Of a stretch of 64,000 nucleotides of DNA, positions 42,941 to 51,393 are shown in pieces. The notes beneath the pieces were generated by a model that saw only the letters and a list, made by a program, of their open reading frames with translations, searched no databases and was not told where the DNA came from. The stretch is from positions 1 through 64,000 of the forward strand of contig NZ_VOBR01000032.1 of assembly GCF_007845675.1 (NCBI RefSeq), written 5' to 3'. Source of the stretch: Lentzea tibetensis. GTDB taxonomy: Bacteria > Actinomycetota > Actinomycetes > Mycobacteriales > Pseudonocardiaceae. Each line of letters opens with the position of its first letter. Positions within the stretch are counted from its first letter, which is position 1. A program made the translations under genes and the position numbers.

Positions 42941-44521
42941 GTGGACATCGTCATCCGAGGGGCACGCATCGCCGACGGCACCGGCACGCCGAGCTACCGG
43001 GCGGACGTCGGTGTCCACGAGGGCAGGATCGCGGAGATCGGCGACGGCCTCACCGGCACGCGCACGATCGACGCGGACGGCCTGGTGCTGGCGCCGGGGT
43101 TCATCGACATGCACTCGCACTCCGACCTGCGGGTGCTGGCCGAGCCGGACCACCTGGCGAAGGTGTCGCAGGGCGTCACGACCGAGGTGCTCGGCCAGGA
43201 CGGCCTGTCCTACGCGCCGGTGAACGACGAGGTGCTGGCGACGTTGCGCGGCCAGCTCGCCGGGTGGAACGACGACCCGCCCGGCTTCGACTGGAACTGG
43301 CGCTCGGTCGGCGAGTACCTCGACCGGCTCGACCGGGGTATCGCGGTGAACGCCGCGTACCTCGTTCCGCAGGGCACGCTGCGGATGCTGTGCGTCGGCT
43401 GGGACGACCGGCCGGCCACACCGTCCGAACTGGACCGCATGAAGGAAGTGCTGGCCCAGTCGATCCGCGAGGGCGCGTGCGGCATGTCGTCCGGGCTCAC
43501 CTACACGCCCGGCATGTACGCCGAGACCAGTGAGCTGGTCGAGCTGTGCCGGGTGGTCGGCGAGCTCGGCGGGTTCTACAGCCCGCACCACCGCAGCTAC
43601 GGCGCGGGCGCGCTGGAGGCGTACGCCGAGATGGTGGACGTCTCGACGCGCTCCGGCTGCCCCCTGCACCTCGCGCACGCGACGATGAACTTCCCGGTGA
43701 ACAAGGGCCGCGCGCCGGAGCTGCTGGCGCTGCTGGACGAGGCGATCTCCGGTGGCGCGGACATCAGCCTCGACACCTACCCGTACCTGCCGGGCGCCAC
43801 CTACCTGTCCGCGCTGCTGCCGAGCTGGGCGACCGAGGGCGGGCCGGAGGCGACGCTGCGCCGGTTGTCCGATGTGGACACCCGCGAACGGATCAGGGTG
43901 GAGATCGAGGAGATCGGCTCGGACGGCTGCCACGGCGTGCCGGTCGACTGGGACTCGATCGAGATCAACGGCGTGCGCAACGCGGACAACTCGCACCTCG
44001 TCGGCAACAGCGTCGCCACGTCCGCGGACATCGCCCAGAAACCCCCTGCCGACCTGTACTTCGACGTGTTGCTGGACGAGCGGCTGGGCACCTCCTGCCT
44101 CATGCACGTCGGGCACGAGAGCAACGTGCAGGCGATCATGAAGCACCCGGCGCACACGGGTGGCAGCGACGGGCTGCTCGTCGGCGACCGGCCGCACCCG
44201 CGCGCGTGGGGCACGTTCCCGCGCTACCTCGCGCGCTACGTCCGCGAGCTCGGCGTGCTGGGCCTCGAGGAGTGCGTCTCGCACCTCACCTCCCGCGCCG
44301 CGAAGCGTTTGCGGCTCACCGACCGGGGTCTGGTCCGCGCTGGCTTCGCGGCCGACCTGGTGCTGTTCGACCCCGCGAACGTCACGGACACCGCGACCTT
44401 CGACGAGCCTCGGCAGCAGGCAACCGGCATCCCGTTCGTGCTCGTGAACGGTGTTCCGGTGATCGACGACGGAACCGCCACCGGCGCCCTGCCGGGCCAC
44501 TCACTCAGGAGCCGCCCGTGA
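42941..44521 (+). CDS. N-acyl-D-amino acid deacylase (amidohydrolase)
   Basis: Metal-dependent amidohydrolase of 526 residues in the D-aminoacylase family. It starts VDIVIRGARIADGTGTPSYRADVGV with the N-terminal beta segment. The metal motif is GFIDMHSHSDLRVL (HxH), followed by GQDGLSYAPV, GMSSGLTYTPGMYAETSELVELCR, the YSPHHRSYG histidines, LHLAHATMNFPVNKGRAPELL, and HVGHESNVQAIMKHPAHTGGSDGLLVGDRPHPRAWGTFPR with the catalytic aspartate. GTG 42941 has AGGGGG upstream; the stop shares GTGA with the permease start. It would release a free D-amino acid or amino-sugar acid from its N-acyl form. Confidence 0.9.
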   Translation: MDIVIRGARIADGTGTPSYRADVGVHEGRIAEIGDGLTGTRTIDADGLVLAPGFIDMHSHSDLRVLAEPDHLAKVSQGVTTEVLGQDGLSYAPVNDEVLATLRGQLAGWNDDPPGFDWNWRSVGEYLDRLDRGIAVNAAYLVPQGTLRMLCVGWDDRPATPSELDRMKEVLAQSIREGACGMSSGLTYTPGMYAETSELVELCRVVGELGGFYSPHHRSYGAGALEAYAEMVDVSTRSGCPLHLAHATMNFPVNKGRAPELLALLDEAISGGADISLDTYPYLPGATYLSALLPSWATEGGPEATLRRLSDVDTRERIRVEIEEIGSDGCHGVPVDWDSIEINGVRNADNSHLVGNSVATSADIAQKPPADLYFDVLLDERLGTSCLMHVGHESNVQAIMKHPAHTGGSDGLLVGDRPHPRAWGTFPRYLARYVRELGVLGLEECVSHLTSRAAKRLRLTDRGLVRAGFAADLVLFDPANVTDTATFDEPRQQATGIPFVLVNGVPVIDDGTATGALPGHSLRSRP

Positions 44522-45921
44522 TCGACTGGTTGCAACACACCACCGGGGGTCTGCTGACCCTCGCGGCGCTCAGCATCGCGGTGCTGCTGCTGCTGATCAT
44601 CAAGTTCAAGGTCGAGCCGTTCATCTCGCTGCTCGTCGTCGGCCTGCTCGTCGCGCTCGCGTCGGGCCTGCCGACGGAGACGCTGGTCGGCTCGGCGCAG
44701 AAGGCATCGGACTCGCTGCTGGAGAAGGGTTTCGGCGGCATCCTCGGGCACATCGCCGCGATCATCGGGCTGGGCACGCTGCTCGGCGCGATACTCGAGG
44801 CGTCCGGCGGCGCGCAGGTGCTGACGGAGAAGCTGCTGCGGGCGTTCGGTGAGAAGCGGGCACCTCTCGCCATGGGCCTGGCCGGTCTGATCTTCGGCGT
44901 GCCGGTGTTCTTCGACATCGGCATCTTCGTGCTGGCACCGCTGGTGTACGTGGCGGCGAAGCAGAGCGGCAAGTCGATCGTGCTGTACAGCATGCCGCTG
45001 CTCGCGGGCCTGTCCGTGATGCACGCGTTCATGCCGCCGCACCCCGGTCCGGTCGCCGCGGCCGGCCTGCTCAAGGTGTCGCTCGGCTGGATCATCATCA
45101 TGGGTCTCGCGGTCGCGATCCCGGCCTGGCTGGTCGGTGGCGTGCTCTACTCGTCGTGGATCGGCAAGAAGATCGTCGTGCCGGTGCCGGAGGAGATGCT
45201 GGAAGCGGCCGAGAAGGCGCGCGTCGACGCGTCGACGAACGGCCGGGAGGCGCCCCCGCTGGGGCTGGTCCTGGCGATCATCGGGTTGCCGCTGGTGCTG
45301 ATCCTGTCCGGCACGTTCGGCAGCATCCTGCTGCCCAAGGGTTCCGCGCTGCTGGGCGTCACGACGTTCTTCGGCACGCCCGCGGTGGCGCTGACGATCG
45401 CGGTGCTGCTCGCGTTCTGGCTGCTCGGGTTCCGCCGCGGCATGACCCGCGACCAGATCGCCGAGCTGTCCGGCGCGTCGCTGCGGCCGGTGGCGATGAT
45501 CCTGCTCGTCGTCGGCGCAGGCGGGTTCTTCGGCGCGGTGCTCTCGGCGACAGGTGTCGGCAAGGCCCTCGCGACCGAGCTGTCCGATCTCGGACTGCCG
45601 GTGATCGCGCTGTCGTACGTCATCAGCTGCGTCATCCGAATCGCTCAAGGATCGGCGACCGTGGCCATCGTGACGACGGCGGGCATCGTCGCCCCGGTGC
45701 TCGCGGACCTCAACTACTCGCAGCCGCAGCTGGCGCTCGTGGTCATGGCGATCGCGTCTGGTTCGATCATCGCGTCGCACGTCAACGACGGTGGGTTCTG
45801 GATCGTCTCGCGGTACTTCGGGCTGTCGGTCAAGGAGACGTTGCAGACCTGGACCGTACTGGAGACGATCTTGTCCGTGGTGGGTTTCATCGTCGCCGGG
45901 TTGCTCAGCCTGGTCATGTAG
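44518..45921 (+). CDS. GntP-family gluconate-type H+ symporter
   Basis: Inner-membrane permease of 467 residues with about 12-14 helices. GntP-family segments include GFGGILGHIAAIIGLGTLLGAILEASGGAQVLTEKLL, GLAGLIFGVPVFFDIGIFVLAPLVYVAAK, PLLAGLSVMHAFMPPHPGPVAAA, IRIAQGSATVAIVTTAGIVAP, and IASGSIIASHVNDGGFWIVSRYFGLSVKETLQTW. Members carry gluconate, idonate, D-serine or related sugar acids. GTG 44518 overlaps the deacylase stop. It supplies the substrate for the two preceding enzymes. Confidence 0.93.
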   Translation: MIDWLQHTTGGLLTLAALSIAVLLLLIIKFKVEPFISLLVVGLLVALASGLPTETLVGSAQKASDSLLEKGFGGILGHIAAIIGLGTLLGAILEASGGAQVLTEKLLRAFGEKRAPLAMGLAGLIFGVPVFFDIGIFVLAPLVYVAAKQSGKSIVLYSMPLLAGLSVMHAFMPPHPGPVAAAGLLKVSLGWIIIMGLAVAIPAWLVGGVLYSSWIGKKIVVPVPEEMLEAAEKARVDASTNGREAPPLGLVLAIIGLPLVLILSGTFGSILLPKGSALLGVTTFFGTPAVALTIAVLLAFWLLGFRRGMTRDQIAELSGASLRPVAMILLVVGAGGFFGAVLSATGVGKALATELSDLGLPVIALSYVISCVIRIAQGSATVAIVTTAGIVAPVLADLNYSQPQLALVVMAIASGSIIASHVNDGGFWIVSRYFGLSVKETLQTWTVLETILSVVGFIVAGLLSLVM

Positions 45922-45930
45922 AAGTACTCA

Positions 45931-46040
45931 AGATCAAACACAGTTGCGCCCAATCTGTCCAGATTCGACAGGTATGTGCGGCTTGACACCGTGACATGAG
46001 ACATCGGACGATCGCAGCAATGTTCGTTTGTGTTTGATCT
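45931..46040. promoter_or_regulatory. paired 12-bp operator-like sites upstream of the alpha-galactosidase
   Basis: AGATCAAACACA (45931-45942) and its exact inverse TGTGTTTGATCT (46029-46040) bracket the upstream region 17-126 bp before ATG 46057. The TGTTTGATC core is like DeoR-family sites. A good -35 TTGACA lies between at 45983-45988, but no clear -10 was found. DNA looping by a DeoR- or ROK-type sugar regulator is a reasonable reading. Confidence 0.5.
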
Positions 46041-46056
46041 GTAGACGAGGGACTAC

Positions 46057-48147
46057 ATGAGCAACACGGAGGTCGTGCACCTGCACGACAGCGTCTCCAG
46101 CATCGTGGTCGACATCGGGGGCAACGGCGCCCCCGTGATCGCGCACTGGGGGCGGGCGCTGGGCGATCTCGACCAGGAGTCGCTCACCGCACTGGTCCAG
46201 GCAATTCGAGCGCCGGTGCCGCACAACTCACCGGACTCGGCGGTGCCGCTGTCGCTCTTACCGGAAGCGGCGGCCGGACACTCGGGTCGTCCCGCGTTGC
46301 GCGGTCACCGCTCGGGCGAGCACTTCGCCCCGGCGCTGACCGTCGACGAGGTCGAAACCTCCGACCGGTCGCTGCACTACACCGCACGGGATGCCGCCGC
46401 GGGCATCACCGTGACGGGCACGCTGGAGCTGACGCCGTCCGGGCTCCTGCGAACGCGCCACACGGTCCGCAACGACGGCGACAGCCCCTACAGCGTCGAC
46501 GCACTGGAAGCCGCGCTCCCGGTGCCCGCACGAGCGACGGAACTGCTCGACTTCACCGGGAGGCACTGCCGGGAACGCCAGCCGCAGCGGCGTTCGTTCG
46601 ACCACGGCACCTGGGTCCGGGAGAGCAGGCGGGGCCGCACCGGGCACGACGCGACGATCGGGCTGCTCGCCGGCACCGCCGGGTTCGGGTTCCGCACCGG
46701 CGAGGTGTGGGCGTTGCACGTGGCGTGGAGCGGGAACCACGTCACGTACGCGGAGCACTTCCCCGAGTCGAACCCGGTACTGGGTGGCGGCGAGCTGCTG
46801 CTGCCCGGCGAGGTGACGCTCGGGCCTGGTGAGGAGTACACGACGCCGTGGCTGTTCGCGGCCTACTCCCCCGACGGCATCGACGGGATCAGCGCGGCGT
46901 TCCACCGCTGGCTGCGCCAGGGCCGTCCGGACAAGCCGCGTCCGGTCGTGCTGAACACCTGGGAGGCCGTGTACTTCGACCACGATCTCGACCGGCTCGC
47001 GTCGCTCGCGGACACCGCCGCCGCGGCGGGTGTCGAGCGGTTCGTGCTGGACGACGGCTGGTTCCGGCACCGCCGCGACGACCACGCCGGGCTCGGCGAC
47101 TGGTACGTCGACGAGACGGTGTGGCCGGAGGGCCTCAACCCGCTGATCAAGCACGTGCGCGAGCTCGGCATGGAGTTCGGTCTCTGGTTCGAACCGGAGA
47201 TGATCAACCCCGACTCCGACCTGTTCCGGGCCCACCCGGACTGGGTGCTCGGTCCGCGCCAGGGCGTCCTGCCACCGTCCTGGCGCAACCAGCAGGTGCT
47301 GAACATCGCGCACCCCGGTGCGTTCGCGTACATCCTCGAACGGCTGGACACGGTGCTGTCCGAGCACGACATCTCGTTCGTGAAGTGGGACCACAACCGC
47401 GATCTCATCGGCTCACGGGTGCACGAGCAGACGCTCGCGTTCTACCGGCTGCTCGACGAGCTGCGGGCGCGGCACCCCAACGTCGAGATCGAGAGCTGTT
47501 CGTCCGGTGGTGCGCGCATCGACCTCGGTGTGCTGGAGCGCACGGACCGGGTGTGGACGTCGGACTGCAACGACGCGCTGGAACGCCAGATGATCCAGCG
47601 CTGGACCGGTGTCTTCCTGCCGCCCGAGCTGATGGGCGCGCACGTCGGGCCGACCAGGTCGCACACGACCGGGCGCGTGCACGACCTGTCGTTCCGCGTC
47701 GCGACGGCGTTGTTCGGGCACTTCGGGATCGAGTGGGACATCAGCTCGGCGACGTCGGAGGACCGCGCGGGGCTCGTCGCGGCGATCGAGTACTACAAGG
47801 GCGTGCGTTCGTTGGTGCACACGGGTTCCGTGGTGCACACCGACCACCCGGACCCGTCGGCGTGGGTGCACGGTGTCGTGGCTGAAGACCGTTCGGAGGC
47901 CTTCTTCTGCTATGCCCAGCTAGCGACGCCGATCGGGAACAAGCCGGCCCGCGTGCTGCTCCCCGGTCTTGATCCCGCGCGGTCCTACCGGGTGTCGTTC
48001 GACGCTCCGGCCGGACGGCCGCGGCTGCACCAGCGTGCCGCCGTGTCGTGGGATCCGGTGGTGCTGCCGGGTTCGGTTCTGACCGAGGTGGGCATCCAAC
48101 TCCCGGTCATCGAACCCGAACAGGCAATCCTGCTCCGCCTGTCCTGA
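46057..48147 (+). CDS. GH36 alpha-galactosidase
   Basis: Cytoplasmic retaining glycosidase of 696 residues. It has an N-terminal beta-supersandwich (to about 290, including FDHGTWVRESRRGRTGH and WALHVAWSGNHVTYAE), a TIM barrel and a C-terminal beta domain. Barrel motifs are VLNTWEAVYFDHD, FVLDDGWFRHRRDDHAGLGDWYVDE, FGLWFEPEMINPDSDLFRAHPDW, FVKWDHNRD with nucleophile D445, ESCSSGGARIDLGVL and VWTSDCNDALERQMIQR with acid/base D503. No signal peptide is seen. It lies after the sugar-acid cluster but has its own promoter region. Substrates would be raffinose-type or galactomannan oligosaccharides. Confidence 0.95.
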   Translation: MSNTEVVHLHDSVSSIVVDIGGNGAPVIAHWGRALGDLDQESLTALVQAIRAPVPHNSPDSAVPLSLLPEAAAGHSGRPALRGHRSGEHFAPALTVDEVETSDRSLHYTARDAAAGITVTGTLELTPSGLLRTRHTVRNDGDSPYSVDALEAALPVPARATELLDFTGRHCRERQPQRRSFDHGTWVRESRRGRTGHDATIGLLAGTAGFGFRTGEVWALHVAWSGNHVTYAEHFPESNPVLGGGELLLPGEVTLGPGEEYTTPWLFAAYSPDGIDGISAAFHRWLRQGRPDKPRPVVLNTWEAVYFDHDLDRLASLADTAAAAGVERFVLDDGWFRHRRDDHAGLGDWYVDETVWPEGLNPLIKHVRELGMEFGLWFEPEMINPDSDLFRAHPDWVLGPRQGVLPPSWRNQQVLNIAHPGAFAYILERLDTVLSEHDISFVKWDHNRDLIGSRVHEQTLAFYRLLDELRARHPNVEIESCSSGGARIDLGVLERTDRVWTSDCNDALERQMIQRWTGVFLPPELMGAHVGPTRSHTTGRVHDLSFRVATALFGHFGIEWDISSATSEDRAGLVAAIEYYKGVRSLVHTGSVVHTDHPDPSAWVHGVVAEDRSEAFFCYAQLATPIGNKPARVLLPGLDPARSYRVSFDAPAGRPRLHQRAAVSWDPVVLPGSVLTEVGIQLPVIEPEQAILLRLS

Positions 48148-48152
48148 AATGA

Positions 48153-48201
48153 CATGAGGGGAGCTTTCCCGGCGTTGACCGCTGGGAAAGCTCCCCTCAT
48201 G
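48153..48201. terminator. 18-bp inverted repeat, bidirectional terminator
   Basis: Left arm 48153-48170 (CATGAGGGGAGCTTTCCC) and right arm 48184-48201 are exact inverses around a 13-base loop. It lies 5 bp after the alpha-galactosidase stop and 9 bp from the stop of the convergent lipoprotein. Confidence 0.88.
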
Positions 48202-48210
48202 GCGTTGGTG

Positions 48211-49407
48211 CTACTTGCCTGCGCGGGTGCCGTCCGGCTTGGTGGCCCACCAGGTGCCGCCGACGCCCTGGCCGTTGGCCTCACCGCACAGCTTGTCGCC
48301 GGCGAAGCGGTACTGCGGCCAGCCGTCGATCGTCAGCTGCTTGGTGCCGTCCGGGCGGGTGATCGTGCCGACGAGCTTCTTGTCGACGCCCTGGACCTCG
48401 AAGTTGTCACCGGCGACGAGAGCGGGCGGCCACTTCGCGGCGCAGTCGCCGACGCAGTTGGTCTTGCCCTTCTCATCCTTGTCGAACCGGTAGAGCGTCA
48501 TGCCGTCCTTGTCGGTCGCCAGCACGCCCAGGTCGCCGACGGTCGACGTGGTGAGCTCGATCCCCTTGTTCTCCTGCGCCTTCTTGCCGTCGAGCGCGGT
48601 GGCGAACCAGGTCCCCTGCACGCCCTGGCCCTTCGCCTCGCCCGGCTTGGTGTCCTTGGCGAAGTAGTACTGCGCCCAGCCGGCGATGGTCAGCTGACGG
48701 CTGCCGTCCTTGCGGGTGAGGGTGCCGACGAGCTTCGGGTCCACGCCTTCGACCTTCGGCTTCTCCGCGGTGACGAGCAGCGGCGGCCACGCGGTCGCGC
48801 AGTCACCCTCGCAGTTGGAGACGCTCGGGTTCGTCGTGTCCTTGTCGAAGCGGTAGAGCGTCTTGCCGTCCGGCCCGGTGACGACCGTGCCGAGCCCGCT
48901 CACGACACCGGTCGCGGCGACGGCCTCGTCCTGGTCCGCGCGGCTGCCCTGCGGGGTGGTCGCCCACCAGACGCCGCCGACCTTCTGGCCCTTGGCCTCA
49001 CCCGGCGCGGTGTCCTTCGCGAAGCGGTACTGCGGCCAGCCCGCGATGACGAGCTGGCGGCTGCCGTCCTTGCGGACGATCGTGCTCACGAGCGCCTTGT
49101 CGACGCCGTTGACCGCCACGTCCTCGGACGGCACCGTGGCAGGCGGCCAGGCCGCCGCGCACTCACCCTCGCAAGTGGACACCGTCGGGTTGGCCGTGTC
49201 CTTGTCGAAGCGGTAGAGGGTGAAACCCTTCTCGTCCGTCGCAACAGGACCGAGGTCCTTGATCTCCGCCACGTTCACCGCGGCGACCTGCCCCTGCTGG
49301 GCGGCGGGCGTGACCGGGGCGCCTGATTCCTTTGCGCCACAAGCGGACAGCGAGATCAGCCCGATCGCGGTAGCTGCCGCGAGGACCGCAACACGCGTGC
49401 GGGTCAT
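48211..49407 (-). CDS. lipoprotein with repeated Yx(F/W/Y)xxD domains
   Basis: Lipoprotein of 398 residues. The signal peptide ends LISLSAC with lipobox cysteine C23. The mature part is three copies of a domain of about 120 residues, each with LGxVxTDxxGxTLYRFDKDxxxP, then C-x3-C in CEGECAAAWPP (also CEGDCATAWPP and CVGDCAAKWPP), then SRQLxIAGWxQYxFAKDxxPGEAKGQxVxGxWWA. This is the COG4315/secreted-repeat family, in which tandem motifs form the unit. The paired cysteines and aromatic residues suggest redox or metal handling at the cell surface, which is inference. ATG 49407 has AGGAGGAA upstream. Confidence 0.9.
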   Translation of the reverse strand: MTRTRVAVLAAATAIGLISLSACGAKESGAPVTPAAQQGQVAAVNVAEIKDLGPVATDEKGFTLYRFDKDTANPTVSTCEGECAAAWPPATVPSEDVAVNGVDKALVSTIVRKDGSRQLVIAGWPQYRFAKDTAPGEAKGQKVGGVWWATTPQGSRADQDEAVAATGVVSGLGTVVTGPDGKTLYRFDKDTTNPSVSNCEGDCATAWPPLLVTAEKPKVEGVDPKLVGTLTRKDGSRQLTIAGWAQYYFAKDTKPGEAKGQGVQGTWFATALDGKKAQENKGIELTTSTVGDLGVLATDKDGMTLYRFDKDEKGKTNCVGDCAAKWPPALVAGDNFEVQGVDKKLVGTITRPDGTKQLTIDGWPQYRFAGDKLCGEANGQGVGGTWWATKPDGTRAGK

Positions 49408-49498
49408 TGTTCCTCCTGAAGGGTTCCGGCCCGAGCTGGCCGGGAGATGCCCATGACACGGACAGCCCTCCGAGAAGGTTCACGGCAATTTTCGATCT

Positions 49499-50698
49499 TC
49501 AGTCGAGGCCGTGGCCGGCGAACATCTTGCGCTTCACCGGCGGCACCGCCTCAGCGAACCTCAGCACCGCCTTGAACATGGTCCTAGCTGCGGCGTTGCC
49601 CTTCGCGAACTGCTTCGCGCTGCGCAGCGAGTCGCGAACGGCGGCGAACCCGTACTCCCTCATCCGCTCCTCGTATCGCCCGATCGCGTGAACGACCTCA
49701 CAGTCCTCGGTCAGCGCGTGGACGAGCAGCCGGGCGTCCCGCAGCGCCGTGTTCGCCCCGATGCCGCGCATCGGCGTCATGCTGTGGATCGCGTCGCCGA
49801 GCAGCGTGACAGTGGAGCTCGGCCACGGGTCGACGGGCACCGACGTGTGGATCGGCCACCACGACACGGCGTCCACGTGCGACTCGCGCACGATCCGCGC
49901 CAGGTGCGGGTGCCAGCCCCTGATCCGGTCCGCCACCAGGGCGCGCTGGTCCACGCCATCCACAACGGACAGATCAGCCGCCGCGTACGCCCACATCAGG
50001 TACGGCCGCGTGTTGTCGAACAGCGCGCCGTCCCGTTCGCTGACGCCCTGCCCGTCGTGCGGCGCGAGGAACATCCCGCAGTCCTTCGGCGCGATGATCG
50101 AGTGCGCCCGCACCTTGAGGTCCTCCGGCAGCCAGCCCGCCTCGTCGAGGAACAGCTTGCCCGCGATCGCGACCACGCCGGTGTCGACGACCTCGGCGTG
50201 CGGCAGGTACTGCGCCCGCACCCTGGAGTTCAGCCCGTCCGCGCCGACGAGCACGTCGCACGTTTCCGTTGTGCCGTCGGCGAAGTGCAGCGTGATGCCG
50301 TTCGCGGTCCGCTCGTAGCGCTCGAACCTCCGGTCGAACCGGACCACGTCGCCCAGCCCGTCGAGCAGGATCTGCCGCAGCGTGATCCGGCTGACCGAGT
50401 AGTGCCCCTCTGCGGGCTCGATCGTGAGGAGGTTGCGCAGCTTCTCATCCGCGAAGCTGAACCCCGCGCCACCGCTGCTGCCGTGCGTGTCGAGGAACGT
50501 CCGCCAGTTCTCCGCGGGCAGGCAGTCGTGCAACGCCCGCGCGCCGTGCGGGTTGATGTGCAGGCGGTACCCCTGCAGCCGGTCGGTCCGCGACCGGTCC
50601 CGCTCGTACACCGCGACGGGCACGCCCGCCTTCTTCAGCCCCTGCGCCAGGCAGAGCCCGCCAAGTCCGCCACCGATCACCGCAACTCGTCTCGTCAT
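49499..50698 (-). CDS. FAD-dependent aromatic monooxygenase
   Basis: Class A flavoprotein monooxygenase of 399 residues. It has VAVIGGGLGGLCLAQGLKKAGVPVAVYERD (FAD Rossmann), LQGYRLHINPHGARAL, the DG motif VLVGADGLNSRVR, and VTLLGDAIHSMTPMRGIGANTALRDARLLVHAL (GD motif). These proteins hydroxylate or inactivate aromatic compounds, including antibiotics; the substrate is unknown. Promoter TTGACT-17-GATAGT ends 6 bases before ATG 50698, so the mRNA should be leaderless. Two TetR-type palindromes cover that promoter, and the divergent tetR gene is the likely repressor. Confidence 0.92.
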   Translation of the reverse strand: MTRRVAVIGGGLGGLCLAQGLKKAGVPVAVYERDRSRTDRLQGYRLHINPHGARALHDCLPAENWRTFLDTHGSSGGAGFSFADEKLRNLLTIEPAEGHYSVSRITLRQILLDGLGDVVRFDRRFERYERTANGITLHFADGTTETCDVLVGADGLNSRVRAQYLPHAEVVDTGVVAIAGKLFLDEAGWLPEDLKVRAHSIIAPKDCGMFLAPHDGQGVSERDGALFDNTRPYLMWAYAAADLSVVDGVDQRALVADRIRGWHPHLARIVRESHVDAVSWWPIHTSVPVDPWPSSTVTLLGDAIHSMTPMRGIGANTALRDARLLVHALTEDCEVVHAIGRYEERMREYGFAAVRDSLRSAKQFAKGNAAARTMFKAVLRFAEAVPPVKRKMFAGHGLD

Positions 50699-50704
50699 GA
50701 GACC

Positions 50705-50745
50705 ACTATCAACCCATCGGTTGATTAAGTCAACCCTATGGTTGA
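50705..50745. promoter_or_regulatory. monooxygenase promoter with two TetR operators
   Basis: Minus-strand promoter: TTGACT (50733-50728), a 17-base spacer and GATAGT (50710-50705). The operators are TCAACC-CATC-GGTTGA (50709-50724) and TCAACC-CTAT-GGTTGA (50730-50745). They are perfect 6-bp inverted repeats whose centres are 21 bp apart, two helical turns. They overlap the -10/spacer and the -35 respectively. Confidence 0.8.
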
Positions 50746-50772
50746 TTAACGGGCTGCACTAACCTGTGGATC

Positions 50773-51393
50773 GTGGATCACCAGACACGCCGCTCCCCCG
50801 CGCCAGGCGAGCGCAAGCGGGATCCCGAGCGCACGAAGGCGCGGATCGTCGAGGCGGCGATCGCCGAGTTCGGCGCGAAGGGCTACGCCGCGACCCGCAT
50901 CAGCGACATCGCGGACCGCGCCGGCGTGAACAAGCAGCTGATCTCGTACTACTTCGGCGGCAAGGAAGGCCTGTACAACGAGATCGCCCGCGCGTGGCAC
51001 CAGCGCGGCGGCGAGATGATGGACCCGGACCAGCCGCTGGCCGACGTCGTCGCGAGCTTCGTGATGACCACGGCCGAGCAACGCGCCCAGGGCAAGCTGA
51101 TGGTGTGGGCGAACCTGGCCGACGGCACACCGGAGTCGGGCGACGCCGAGTTCATGCGGGGCCAGGTGGCCCGCTTGGCCGAACGCCAGGCTGCGGGCGA
51201 GCTCCCGCCGGACATCGACCCGGCGTTCCTCATGCTGGTGCTGATGGCCGCCGCGAGCGCCCCGCTGGTGCTCCCCCAGGTCGCGCGCCAGATCACCGGC
51301 GAGGACCCCGAGTCACCCGAGTTCGCCCGCCGCTACGCGGACCAGCTGGCCCGCGTCGTGCGCCACCTGTCAGGTGGCGGCGCGCACGGTTAG
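50773..51393 (+). CDS. TetR-family transcriptional regulator
   Basis: Product of 206 residues. The N-terminal helix-turn-helix is RTKARIVEAAIAEFGAKGYAATRISDIADRAGVNKQLISYYFGGKEGLYNEIARAW, a canonical TetR domain. The C-terminal helical ligand domain has no enzyme motifs. GTG 50773 is the start. It is divergent from the monooxygenase gene, with two identical-arm operators between them, so it very probably represses that gene and itself. Its 3' end overlaps the convergent SRPBCC gene by 24 bp. Confidence 0.95.
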   Translation: MDHQTRRSPAPGERKRDPERTKARIVEAAIAEFGAKGYAATRISDIADRAGVNKQLISYYFGGKEGLYNEIARAWHQRGGEMMDPDQPLADVVASFVMTTAEQRAQGKLMVWANLADGTPESGDAEFMRGQVARLAERQAAGELPPDIDPAFLMLVLMAAASAPLVLPQVARQITGEDPESPEFARRYADQLARVVRHLSGGGAHG

